From CATQHQ01 sp965243805 (GTDB lineage: Bacteria; Gemmatimonadota; Gemmatimonadetes; Longimicrobiales; Gaopeijiaceae): a stretch of DNA of 64,000 nucleotides. The DNA lies in contig OZ251577.1 of the NCBI GenBank assembly GCA_965243805.1, positions 3,100,001 to 3,164,000 on the forward strand. Direction: 5' to 3'. This document shows positions 35,137-43,697 of the stretch, piece by piece. Position numbers and translations under genes: made by a program. The notes beneath the pieces are model-generated. The model was not told the origin of the DNA. It did no database searches and saw nothing but the letters and a program-made list of their open reading frames with translations. The number at the start of each line of letters is the position of its first letter. Position 1 is the first letter of the stretch.

Positions 35137-35378
35137 GCGCCGACCTGCCATCCGTCATCCTGGCCTACATCGGTCCCGGTGCCGGACTGGGGGCACTCGG
35201 CGCCCTCATCGCAGTCGCCGGGATTGGCGCGACCACGATCTTCGGCTTGGTCTGGTACCCCGTGAGGGAGATCCGCCGGAAGCTGCGGGAGTGGCGGAAC
35301 GATGTCGCCAAGCCCTCACGCTCCCAGGTGGTCCCGGACCGCGAGTCGCCGCCGGATTCGTCGTCGGGTTCCAGCTAG
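35133..35378 (+). CDS. Small membrane protein with AYIGPGAG motif
   Basis: 81 residues. TTG 35133 overlaps the preceding stop (TTGA). It begins LSADLPSVILAYIGPGAGLG, followed by a hydrophobic hairpin (ALIAVAGIGATTIFGLVW) and a basic, then Ser/Pro-rich tail. Short proteins with an N-terminal YIGPGAG are common next to sulfotransferase or phosphatase genes in several phyla, with unknown function; the next gene is a sulfotransferase. Membrane location is predicted from hydrophobicity. Confidence 0.7.
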   Translation: MSADLPSVILAYIGPGAGLGALGALIAVAGIGATTIFGLVWYPVREIRRKLREWRNDVAKPSRSQVVPDRESPPDSSSGSS

Positions 35379-35424
35379 AGCCCGGTCGGCCTGTCGTAGG
35401 GCCCAGTCCGCTCGTCGCAGAGCG

Positions 35425-36561
35425 GTGACCCGCGACCCGTTCGCGGTCCGCTACTCCGCGTTGGACCGTTGCCTGCATCGAGCGGCGTTCTCAACCCTTT
35501 GGCTGCAACGAACGCTAGCGGACGTGGAAGATCGAGTCTTTGGGCGTCGGCTCGACCGAGTAGCCGTTGCCAAGCCCGTCTTCATTGCGGGACTGCCTCG
35601 GGCGGGGACCACACTTCTGTTGGAGGTGCTTGCCGCGCTCCCGGTCTTCGCCGCCCAGACGTACCGCGCCATGCCTTTCGTGCTGACGCCTCTCCTCTGG
35701 GACGCCTACTCGCGACCGTTCCGCACGTCCAGGGCCGCCGACGCCACGTTGGAGCGGGCTCATGGCGACGGCATGAAGATCGGCTACGACACCCCCGAGG
35801 CATTCGAGGAGGTGGTCTGGCGCGCGTTCTGGCCGGAGAAGTACCGTCACGACCGGATCTTGCCGTGGGCAGCCGCCGACCAGGTCGCGCGCGGCGAGTT
35901 CGAGCAGTTCTTCAGGTCCCACATCGCCAAGGTGGTCCTGCTGGGACAGGCCGATGGTGCACCCGATGGTGCCCCCGATGGTGCGCCGAGACGCTACTTG
36001 TCCAAGAACAACGCCAACGTGGCCCGCGTCCCCAAGCTCAAGCGACTCTTCCCGGATGCGGTGGTGGTGGTCCCGTTTCGCAACCCCGTCGCCCAGGCTC
36101 TGTCGATGCATCGCCAGCACGCGAACTTCTCCGAGATGCACGCGGCGAGCCCATTTGCAAGGCGCTACATGGCCGATCTGGGACACTTCGAGTTCGGCGC
36201 GAACCTTCGTCCCATCGACTTCAACGCTCGGCCCGACGCTGGCGTAGACGCTCGGCAAGCGGCCCGCGACCCCAACTTCTGGCTGCGGTACTGGTGCTCG
36301 GCCTATCGGTGCCTGCTGGCCCAGCCCGACGCCCACATCGCACTGATCGGCCACGACGCGCTCCGGGCCGATCCGGCGGGCCAGCTCGCGCACCTCGGGG
36401 CGGTCGTCGGGCTGGACGATCCCTCCTCGGCTGCAAAGGCGGCGGGGCGGATACGGAGACCCGCGCCCGTCCAGCCCGATGCTCGGTCTGCATTTCGACG
36501 GGGCCTTCTCGCCGCCGCCGAAGAGATTCACGACGCCCTTCTGGCCCGCAGCGCCCGTTGA
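35425..36561 (+). CDS. Sulfotransferase family protein
   Basis: PAPS-dependent sulfotransferase, acceptor unknown. 378 residues from GTG 35425. The 5'-phosphosulfate loop is VFIAGLPRAGTTLLLEVLAAL (Gly56-Thr63), and the 3'-phosphate region is YLSKNNANVARVPKLKRLFP followed by VVVPFRNPVAQALSMHRQH. This is the sulfotransferase_3 type often modifying glycans, peptides or lipids. Residues near 177-188 are three 12-bp tandem units (DGAP x3), in a loop before the 3'-phosphate motif. It sits between two small membrane proteins, suggesting an envelope substrate. Confidence 0.88.
   Translation: MTRDPFAVRYSALDRCLHRAAFSTLWLQRTLADVEDRVFGRRLDRVAVAKPVFIAGLPRAGTTLLLEVLAALPVFAAQTYRAMPFVLTPLLWDAYSRPFRTSRAADATLERAHGDGMKIGYDTPEAFEEVVWRAFWPEKYRHDRILPWAAADQVARGEFEQFFRSHIAKVVLLGQADGAPDGAPDGAPRRYLSKNNANVARVPKLKRLFPDAVVVVPFRNPVAQALSMHRQHANFSEMHAASPFARRYMADLGHFEFGANLRPIDFNARPDAGVDARQAARDPNFWLRYWCSAYRCLLAQPDAHIALIGHDALRADPAGQLAHLGAVVGLDDPSSAAKAAGRIRRPAPVQPDARSAFRRGLLAAAEEIHDALLARSAR
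35953..35988. repeat. Three 12-bp tandem units in the sulfotransferase gene
   Basis: gatggtgc(a/c/g)ccc repeats three times in frame, adding DGAPDGAPDGAP. Confidence 0.95.
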
Positions 36562-36631
36562 CTCTGTGGCCGTTCCCCCCGTTGACTCTGGCCGTCCTGC
36601 CGTTGACTCTGGCCGTCCCTCTGGGTAGCGT
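36558..36631 (+). promoter_or_regulatory. Repeated TTGACT boxes; possible promoter for the downstream membrane protein and M28 genes
   Basis: gttgactctg(t)ggccgt occurs three times (TTGACT at 36558, 36582, 36603). The last is 17 bases from TAGCGT (36626-36631), a weak -10. The first copy overlaps the sulfotransferase stop. This may be only another short tandem duplication. Confidence 0.3.
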
Positions 36632-36637
36632 CCGGTC

Positions 36638-36671
36638 ATGAAAGCGAACAGGTCATGAAGGCGAACAGGAA
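36638..36671 (+). repeat. 17-bp tandem copy of a start region
   Basis: atgaa(a/g)gcgaacagg(t/a) occurs at 36638 and 36655. The first copy encodes MKANRS and its TGA overlaps the ATG at 36655. Confidence 0.9.
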
Positions 36672-36846
36672 GTCCCAGTCCGTGCCGTCCCTCAAGTTCA
36701 CGCTGGCCAACCTTTGGCTCGCGCTGGGTGGCTTGACCGTCATCGCCGGAGGGTACTACCTGCTGGGCCAGGGCTCGATCTCGCTGGCACCCGTGATGCT
36801 GGTGCTGGGGTACGTGGTCCTCCTGCCGCTGGCGATCCTACGCTGA
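36655..36846 (+). CDS. Small two-helix membrane protein
   Basis: 63 residues, MKANRKSQSVPSLKFTLANL then two hydrophobic helices (about 18-38 and 44-61, ending LAILR). No named family recognised. The shape resembles the short inner-membrane proteins placed before peptidases and transporters in related bacteria. Start ATG 36655 sits at the end of a duplicated start region. Its stop overlaps a candidate CTG start of the M28 gene (CTGA), which supports a real, translated gene. Confidence 0.65.
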   Translation: MKANRKSQSVPSLKFTLANLWLALGGLTVIAGGYYLLGQGSISLAPVMLVLGYVVLLPLAILR

Positions 36847-38759
36847 CGGGACGGGCGGCACCACAGAGCCCGTCGTCCCGCGCCCGGCGAACTGGTTGGT
36901 GCAGGGTTGCCGGGGTTGCGTGGGCTGGGGCGTCGGCCGCCGCCCTGTTTCTAGGTCCCGGCCTTGACGCGCAGGAGTCGCCCTGGCGTTGCCCGGAGCC
37001 CGAAGAGTTCGTAGGCGGATTCGACGGTGCGCTTTCCCATGTCCGCTACCTGGCCGACGACCGCCTGGAAGGCCGGGCCGTTGCGACTCGGGGGGAACGG
37101 TGCGCCGGCGATTACCTGGCGGCCCAGTTCGCTGCGCTCGGTCTGGCCCCCGCAGGCGAAGACGGAAGCTACTTCCAGAGCTGGCAGGTGCGGACCGGCA
37201 GCGCGGCTGGCGCAGGCTCGCGGCTTGCCCTGGAACAACCTTCCGGCACCATGGAGTTCACGCTGAACGCCGAGTGGGTCCCCTATGGCTTCTCCGCCTC
37301 GGCGACGGTCCGGGCTCCACTGGCACTGGCGAGTGTCGCCAACGCCGACGCCAAGCTTGCCGACGCCGAGCTTGCCGACGCCACGGGCCCTGACGTTGCA
37401 GGCCGGGTCGTCGTGATCGACGGATCGCCCGCCCACCCTCACGCCCCAGCGCTCGACGCCCACCGCGCAGCCAGCACGGCCGCCCGCCTGGGCGCCGCCG
37501 CCGTGATCGTGCTGCTGCCGCTTCCCGACGAGCCACTGCCGGTGCTGTCCAGCGAACGACGGGCCGCCCTCTCGGTGCCGGTCGTCGCCGTTCGCGCCGG
37601 TGCCGCTGCCGCACTACGCGCCGAGGTGGCCGCACTACGCGCCGAGGCGCAAGCCCCTGGCCGGAACGCCTCCGCTAGGCAAGACACCCCGCAAGTTGCC
37701 CGGGCGCTCCTGTCGGTGGAGGTGACGCCGGTGCGCCGCGAGGCCCGCAACGTGGCGGCTGTGCTCCGCGGCTCCACGGACCACGGTCACGGCCGCGCCC
37801 GCACCCCGACCCTGATCGTCGGCGCCCACTACGACCACCTGGGCTTCGGCGGCGAAGGCTCCCTGTCGCCCAACGCGACCGGGACCGTCCACAACGGCGC
37901 CGACGACAACGCCTCCGGCACGGCGGTCATGCTCGAAGCCGCCCGCAGGCTCGCGGAAGGCCCGCCCCTCTCCCGCGACATCGTATTCATCGCCTTCACC
38001 GGCGAGGAACGGGGCCTGTGGGGGTCCGCCCACTACGTGGAGTCGCCCACGGTCCCGCTGGAGAGCGTGGAAGCCATGCTCAACCTGGACATGGTGGGCC
38101 GAGTCCAAGACGACGCACTCACCGTCTTCGGCACAGCCACAGCGGAGGAGTGGCCAAGCGTCCTGGAGCGCGCCAACGAGCGCACCCCCGCGCCTCTCGA
38201 TCTCCAGCTCGTGGGCGACGGCTTCGGTGCGTCGGACCACAGTTCCTTCTACGCTCGGGGAATTCCGGTACTCCACTTCTTTTCCAACACCCACCCAGAG
38301 TACCACCGAGCGGAGGACGACTGGGAGCTGGTCAACGCCGAAGGCATGGAGCGCGTGGCCGACTTGGTGGAGGCGGTCGTCCGGGAGCTGGCGCCGGCCT
38401 CCCAGGTCGCGGCAGCCCTTACCCCCGTGGAAGGGGCAGGGAACCCCCACGGAACGACGGCCCCGGGCGACGGCAACACGGTGCGGAGCGGCTTCCGGGT
38501 TCGTGTGGGGACGATCCCCGACTACTCCCGGGAGTCGGGCGGCATGGGCATCACCGGAGTCCGCGACGGAAGTCCGGCGGCCAAGGCGGGACTGAAGGGC
38601 GGCGATGTGATCGTCCGCTTCGGCGACCACGAAATCGAGGACGTGTACGGCTACATGTACGCCTTGCAGGAGTTCGAGCCCGGCGACGAAGTAGAGCTCG
38701 TGGTGCTGCGCAACGGCCGGCGAATGACGCTGGTGGTGGTACTCGAGGCCGGCGACTGA
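36843..38759 (+). CDS. M28 family metallopeptidase with PA and C-terminal PDZ domains
   Basis: Exported zinc aminopeptidase-type enzyme of about 638 residues. A signal segment (VAGVAWAGASAAALFLGPGLDAQ), a PA-type lid domain (around DVAGRVVVIDGSPAHP), then the M28 core: HYDHLGFGGEGSL, NGADDNASGTAVMLEAARRL (metal Asp), FTGEERGLWGS (Glu-Glu), LNLDMVGR and ASDHSSFYARGIPVLHFFS (last His). The C-terminal PDZ domain (GGMGITGVRDGSPAAKAGL) is unusual but known in some secreted M28 enzymes. No ATG/GTG/TTG lies between the upstream stop and the signal sequence. CTG 36843, overlapping as CTGA, is the best start; the frame itself is open from 36714. Contains KLADAELADA and AALRAEVAALRAEA tandem copies. 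Confidence 0.85.
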   Translation: MTGRAAPQSPSSRARRTGWCRVAGVAWAGASAAALFLGPGLDAQESPWRCPEPEEFVGGFDGALSHVRYLADDRLEGRAVATRGERCAGDYLAAQFAALGLAPAGEDGSYFQSWQVRTGSAAGAGSRLALEQPSGTMEFTLNAEWVPYGFSASATVRAPLALASVANADAKLADAELADATGPDVAGRVVVIDGSPAHPHAPALDAHRAASTAARLGAAAVIVLLPLPDEPLPVLSSERRAALSVPVVAVRAGAAAALRAEVAALRAEAQAPGRNASARQDTPQVARALLSVEVTPVRREARNVAAVLRGSTDHGHGRARTPTLIVGAHYDHLGFGGEGSLSPNATGTVHNGADDNASGTAVMLEAARRLAEGPPLSRDIVFIAFTGEERGLWGSAHYVESPTVPLESVEAMLNLDMVGRVQDDALTVFGTATAEEWPSVLERANERTPAPLDLQLVGDGFGASDHSSFYARGIPVLHFFSNTHPEYHRAEDDWELVNAEGMERVADLVEAVVRELAPASQVAAALTPVEGAGNPHGTTAPGDGNTVRSGFRVRVGTIPDYSRESGGMGITGVRDGSPAAKAGLKGGDVIVRFGDHEIEDVYGYMYALQEFEPGDEVELVVLRNGRRMTLVVVLEAGD

Positions 38760-38899
38760 TTCCCGGACCCCGTGGGACGCTGGAACGAAGCTGACCGTCC
38801 TTTGCTTGCGGCGAGCGGGTCGGTCGACCAAATTCGTGGGTATCGACTGTATGCATCAACGAGACGGTTCCCAGCCTCGCTTCTCGTAAGGAGCGCGCC

Positions 38900-41368
38900 A
38901 TGACGAGGTTCGCATACGTGCTGACGACCGCGGCCGTTCTGGGCTTGGGCTTCGGGCTGTCCGCCGGTCCCAAGTCCCCGGAGCATTCGGCGTTGATGGG
39001 CGGCGTCCCCTTGCCGAACGGGGCCTCCTTGCCAAACGGGGCCGCCTTGCCGAACCGGACCACCGGTTCCGAAAACGAGGTCGTCGAGGAGTACTGCGTT
39101 CGTTGCCACAACGAGCGACGGCTGGTGGGCAACCTGTCGCTGGAGGAGTTCGACGCCGCCGACCCTCTGGCCAACTTGGTCGTGGCCGAGAAGATGATCC
39201 GCAAGTTGCGGGCGGGGATGATGCCGCCGCCCGGCATCCGGCGTCCCGAACCCCAAGTCCTGGAGGGGCTGGCGGCGTCGATGGAGCAGGAGATCGACGA
39301 AGCCGCGGCCCGCAACCCCAACCCGGGAAGCCGCACCTTCCAGCGCCTCAACCGCGCCGAGTACGAGCGCGCCGTCCACGACCTGTTGGGCATCGAGATC
39401 GACGCTTCCGGCTACCTGCCGGGCGAGACGATCAGTGCCGGTTTTGACAACATCGCCGACGTGCAGAACCTCTCGGCCACCCTGCTGGAGGCGTACCTGA
39501 CGGCCGCCAGCGAGGTCAGCCGCTTGGCGTTGGGGGACGCCGCCGCCACGCCGTCGGAGGCCACCTACGAGGTGTCGCGCTACGCCGAGCAGCGAGAGCA
39601 TGTGCCCGGCGCGCCGTTCGGCACCCGGGGCGGCATTTCAATCGTGCACAACTTCGTGGCCGACGGCGAGTACTTCTTCCGCTTGGCCTTCCAGCACGAG
39701 TCCACCGGCAACTTCTTCGGACAGACGGCTCCCTTCGACGAACAGGTGGAAGTGTCGATCGACGGCGAGCGCATGGCCTTGATTCCCCTGGACCGCTGGA
39801 TGCACCGCCAGGACCCCCAGGGCGTGGAGGTCGTCACCGACCCGATCGCAGTGACGGCGGGGCCGCACCGAGTCTCGGCGGCGTTCCTCAAGGTGGCAGA
39901 GGGGCCAGTGGAGGACCTGACGTCGCCCCACGGCTGGTCGCTTGCCGACAAGAAGATCGGCTACTCCTACGGGATTACGGGGGTGGCCCACCTGCGCGAC
40001 CTGACGATCGGCGGACCGTACAACGTCACGGGCGTCTCTCCCACTCCGGCGCGAGAGCGGATCATGACGTGCCAGCCGGAAGCGGCGGACGAGGGGTCGT
40101 CCCAGTCGTGCGCTCGGCAGATCGTGGGCGGGTTGGCTATGCGGGCTTTCCGGCGTCCAGTCTCCGAGTCCGAGATCGACGGCCTGATGGGACTTTTCGC
40201 GCTGGGCGAGGCGCAGGGCGGCTTCGACATCGGCGTGCGCACGGCGCTTCAAGGCGTGCTGGCGAGCCCCGACTTCGTGTTCCGCTTCGAGGAGCCGGCG
40301 CCCGATGCCCGTCCGGGAGAGACGTACCCCGTGAACGCGCTGGGCTTGGCGTCGCGGCTCTCGTTCTTCCTCTGGGGACGCCTCCCGGATGCCGAGTTGG
40401 TGAAGGCGGCCGCCGACGGCAAGCTGGCGCAGCCCGAGACCTTCGACGCCCAGCTGGAACGGATGCTGGCGGACCCGCGCGCCGAGGCGCTGGGCACCCG
40501 CTTCGCGTCCCAGTGGCTGCGGTTGCAGGACTTGGACAAGGTCCACCCCGACGCCCTCCGCTACCCGGACTTCTACGAGCAGCTGGCGCAGGACATGCGC
40601 CGGGAGACCGAGACGTTCTTCAACGGCCTAGTCCAGAACGACGGAACGCTGCTGGACCTGCTGACGGCTGACTACTCGTATATGAACGAGCGGCTGGCGG
40701 GCCACTACGGCGTGCCGGGCGTGGCGGGTGACCACTTCCGCAGGGTCCCGTACGCTCATGCCGCCCGTCGGGGCATCCTGGGCCACGGCAGCATCCTCAC
40801 CCTCACCTCCCACGCCAACCGCACGTCGCCTGTGCTCCGTGGCAAGTGGGTCATGGAAGTGCTGCTGGGCAGCCCGCCGCCGCCACCGCCGCCCGACGTT
40901 CCCGAACTCGACGCCACCGCCGAGGCCGCCGAAGGTCGCTTCCTCACCGTCAGGGAACGGATGGAGGAGCACCGGGCCAACCCGGCGTGCAACTCGTGCC
41001 ATCGGGTGATCGACCCCATCGGCTTGGCCCTGGAGAACTTCGATGTGACCGGCACTTGGCGCATCCGAGACAACAGCGCGCCCGTGGAGACCGCCGGCGA
41101 GCTCTACGACGGCACCCCCATCCACGGCCCCGACGACCTGCGGGCCGCGTTGCTGAGCCGCCCCGAACCCCTGGCGCGCAGCTTCACCGAGAACCTGCTG
41201 GCCTACGCGCTCGGACGCCGCGTGGAGTACCACGACATGCCCGCTGTGCGCCGGATTGCCCGTGCGGCCCGTGCACAGGACTACAAGCTGTCCGCCTTCG
41301 TGAAGGAAGTCGCGAGGAGCGCTCCCTTCCGCATGGCGATGCCGGCTACGGTGGAAGACGAGGACTAA
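38900..41368 (+). CDS. Secreted DUF1592-type multidomain protein with two CxxCH motifs
   Basis: 822 residues. A signal peptide (about 1-22), then an 18-bp tandem segment (PLPNGASLPNGAALPN), a c-type haem motif EEYCVRCHN (66-70) and the successive DUF1587, DUF1595, DUF1592, DUF1588 and DUF1585 regions (QRLNRAEYERAVHDLLG, AMRAFRRPVSESEIDGLM, LGLASRLSFFLWGRLPDAEL, RRGILGHGSILTLTSHANRTSPVLRG). A second CxxCH (697-701, CNSCHRVIDPIGLALENFD) is near the end. The domain set is common in Planctomycetes, Verrucomicrobia and Acidobacteria. It is usually followed by a DUF1552 gene, which is absent here. Function unproven; extracellular oxidation or glycan breakdown is suspected. TAAGGAG precedes ATG 38900. 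Confidence 0.88.
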   Translation: MTRFAYVLTTAAVLGLGFGLSAGPKSPEHSALMGGVPLPNGASLPNGAALPNRTTGSENEVVEEYCVRCHNERRLVGNLSLEEFDAADPLANLVVAEKMIRKLRAGMMPPPGIRRPEPQVLEGLAASMEQEIDEAAARNPNPGSRTFQRLNRAEYERAVHDLLGIEIDASGYLPGETISAGFDNIADVQNLSATLLEAYLTAASEVSRLALGDAAATPSEATYEVSRYAEQREHVPGAPFGTRGGISIVHNFVADGEYFFRLAFQHESTGNFFGQTAPFDEQVEVSIDGERMALIPLDRWMHRQDPQGVEVVTDPIAVTAGPHRVSAAFLKVAEGPVEDLTSPHGWSLADKKIGYSYGITGVAHLRDLTIGGPYNVTGVSPTPARERIMTCQPEAADEGSSQSCARQIVGGLAMRAFRRPVSESEIDGLMGLFALGEAQGGFDIGVRTALQGVLASPDFVFRFEEPAPDARPGETYPVNALGLASRLSFFLWGRLPDAELVKAAADGKLAQPETFDAQLERMLADPRAEALGTRFASQWLRLQDLDKVHPDALRYPDFYEQLAQDMRRETETFFNGLVQNDGTLLDLLTADYSYMNERLAGHYGVPGVAGDHFRRVPYAHAARRGILGHGSILTLTSHANRTSPVLRGKWVMEVLLGSPPPPPPPDVPELDATAEAAEGRFLTVRERMEEHRANPACNSCHRVIDPIGLALENFDVTGTWRIRDNSAPVETAGELYDGTPIHGPDDLRAALLSRPEPLARSFTENLLAYALGRRVEYHDMPAVRRIARAARAQDYKLSAFVKEVARSAPFRMAMPATVEDED
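39008..39058. repeat. Three 18-bp tandem units in the DUF1592-protein gene
   Basis: ttgcc(g/a)aacggggcc(t/g)cc repeats in frame, encoding LPNG(A)(S/A) between the signal peptide and the haem motif. Confidence 0.9.
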
Positions 41369-41378
41369 GGACTAACCT

Positions 41379-42045
41379 TCACTGCACCTCTGTTCCGTTC
41401 TCCACCGCGTCGAGCAGTTGTTCGATCTGTTCGGGCGACGGCAGCTGCCCTTCGAGTTCCTTCGGAAGCTGCTTCGTAACGCGGTATGTTGCCACGCCGA
41501 TGGGCTTGGCCGACTGTCGCAGGGCGTATTCGGTCGATGAAGTACTCGTCGTCGTCAACTTCCAGTCGGAACTGACTTCCCACAAAGGCAAACATTCCGC
41601 CCATGGATCGAAGAAACTTCTCCACTCCCGCGACAAGGGCTCGCTCCAGTTCGCGTTCACTGTGCTCCTCTCCCATCTCGAGGAAGTCGAAAGCGTATTC
41701 GTCGCGAACCGCTAGCTTGGCCCTCGCCTGCAACTCCGGCGTGAGGGCGCGATCGAAGTTCGTTTGTCCCAGCAGGTAGTTCTCGTAACTGTTGCTCTCG
41801 ATGTGATGCGTGAGAACGGCAACTGTCCAACCGAACTTGCGGGTCATACGGATGTAGAACTCACGTTCGAGACTGTCCTTGCACCGCTGCATTATGACCA
41901 GATTGTGAGTCCATCCAATTTCTCCAATCAGCGATTGGAGTTTTTCGGATTCCTTGTACTCAACGTAGAACTGACGCATAGACCACAGGTTTTGGACGGA
42001 GTACCCGCGCGTCCCGGGAGACTCCGCCTGCAAGTCGGCCGCCAA
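41379..42045 (-). pseudogene. DUF1016 (YhcG-type) PD-(D/E)XK nuclease remnant
   Basis: Three parts of one protein remain. The N-terminal DUF1016 domain begins abruptly at LAADLQAESPGTRGYS (normally about 60-70 residues precede it) and runs through NLWSMRQFYVEY, WTHNLVIMQRCKDS and FYIRMTRKFGWTVAVL to MGGMFAFVGSQFRLEVDDDEYFID. Instead of the expected nuclease core (LLFYHR... then an ELK motif), the DNA jumps at about 41530 to the far C-terminus in another frame: EYALRQSAKPIGVATYRVTKQLP ending ENGTEVQ. The catalytic core is deleted and the frame is broken, so this is inactive. The intact frame of the first part runs on to 41365. Confidence 0.85.
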
Positions 42046-42165
42046 GGCGGTGACAAGTGGGTCTCACGACTGCGGTACGAAGGGTCTCACGACTGCGTGA
42101 CGGAGGGGAGAAGCTGTGCTCGCTACGGCGAATCCAGCGGCCCTGCGCCAGCCACGGGTTCCGCT
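42046..42165. other. Short gap with a duplicated 16-bp segment
   Basis: gggtctcacgactgcg occurs twice (around 42057-42105). No start, terminator or promoter is convincing here. It separates the DUF1016 remnant from the Fic gene. Confidence 0.6.
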
Positions 42166-43691
42166 TCAGCCCATCGCCTGGCGGACGGCGTCCTCCATGG
42201 CGTTGATCTCGTCGTCGGACAGTTCGGGGAAGTGTCGGCGTCGGCGTCGGGGCAGGTCCCCGTTGTTTTGCATGCACAGCCGAATCAGCAGGGACGCCTG
42301 GCGGTCGGGCATGTCCGCCACTGCGCGAACGGCGTCGAACGCACGGTCGAAGACGGTGAGGAAGTCGATCTCTTCCTTCATGTCCTTGCGAACCGTCTCG
42401 GCGACCCGCTCGTGCAGGTACTCGGCGAAGGGCGTGGCATCGAAGTAGCGATAGAGGTTCGCCGTATCGTTTTCGACCACCAGCGCCTGCTCGGGCGTCC
42501 ATCTCCACGCGGTCAAGGCCAGCCGGGGGCGGGAGAAGGACTCGAGTACGCGGTCGTAGCTTGGCCGGTCCCGAAGGATTGCCGCCGACACGGGGAACAC
42601 CACGCCGGCCGGCACGTAGCCCGTCTGGGCCAGCACCTGATGGATGAGGAACCGGTGGATGCGGCCGTTGCCGTCGTCGAACGGGTGGACGAAGACGAAA
42701 GCAAACCCCGCCACCGCCGCTGCCACGACGGGGGCACGCCGCCTTCGACGACCCGCCGGTGCAGTGCGGTCCAACCCTCCATGAGGCCCTGCACGTCCTC
42801 CGGCCGAGGGCACACGAAGTGAACTTCCTCACGGAAGCCGGCACCGACTCCGCCTACGAAGCTCTGCACGCCCCGCCATCCCGTGGCCGCGTAGCGGGGG
42901 TCCACGATGGCGTTCTGGAGCGCCACAAGAGCCGCTTCGTCCGCAGGGTCGAAGGTGGACGCCTGCCGGAGTGCCGCGGCGAACCGCTCGGTGCGTCGGG
43001 GACTCGGCTTCTCCCCTTCGATGGCGAAGGAAGCGCGACTTTCTCTGGTGTACAAGTAGCTGATCGCGCGATCCAGCACGGCGGCATCGCTGGCCGCCAA
43101 GAGCTGACGCAACCGCAGGTCCGGTCGGTCGGCCAGGGCGGCCTCCAGGGCTTCCGTCCGTCGCACAGTCGCGCATAGGCCGGGACCGCCCAGCAGGTTG
43201 TCGGCAATCCGGTGGCGCCGAGAGTTCCGGCGGCGCGCCACCACGTGCTTGCGGGAGTCCAGGGCCTCGGCGTAGTTGCCGCGACGTGCGTTCTCCAAGT
43301 CCAGCGTGCGACCCGTCAGCGTCTCGTACAGGAACCAAGCTCGTCGGCTGAGGGCCCCCGCAGGCTCCCTGCGCACCCACTCCTCCAACTCGGCGTCGTC
43401 GATGGCTTCGAAAGTGCCTGCGAGGACGCCAAGGTCCAGCGGCTCGTGGCGCAGGGCGAAGTGCAGGTGGGACACCACCGAGCCGTCGAGCGCGTACCGG
43501 CGCGGGTACAGCTCCAGCGTGCGCGATCCGGCGACCTCCCGCCTCCGGGCGCCAGAGGTTGTCCGGTGGCTCTCCACGAATGGCGGCGGGACCGGCAACC
43601 CCAGTTCTTGCCGGAGCCAAGCTTGGCCCAGAGGCGTCCGTTCGTCTTTCGCGACGGGCCGGGACATCCTGGACGCGACGGGCCGGGGCAT
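42166..43691 (-). pseudogene. Fic family protein (AMP-transferase type), one-base frameshift
   Basis: N-terminal part (43691 to about 42735): PRRYALDGSVVSHLHFALRH, the inhibitory-helix motif SFAIEGE (S-x3-E-G, as in class II Fic proteins) and a Fic helical region. The frame then breaks at a run of five G (plus strand 42730-42734). In the other frame the protein continues AAAVAGFAFVFVHPFDDGNGRIHRFLIHQVLA with the perfect Fic motif, and on to 42166. One extra base in the run would restore about 508 residues. This could be a sequencing or assembly error, a phase-variable tract, or a true mutation. The start is duplicated in frame by a 24-bp copy (ATG 43691 and 43667). Fic enzymes typically transfer AMP to target proteins. 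Confidence 0.85.
43653..43691 (-). repeat. 24-bp tandem copy of the fic start region
   Basis: ATGyCCCGGCCCGTCGCG occurs at 43691 and 43667 on the minus strand, in frame, giving two possible starts (MPRPVASR / MSRPVAKD). Confidence 0.85.
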
Positions 43692-43697
43692 CCCGGC

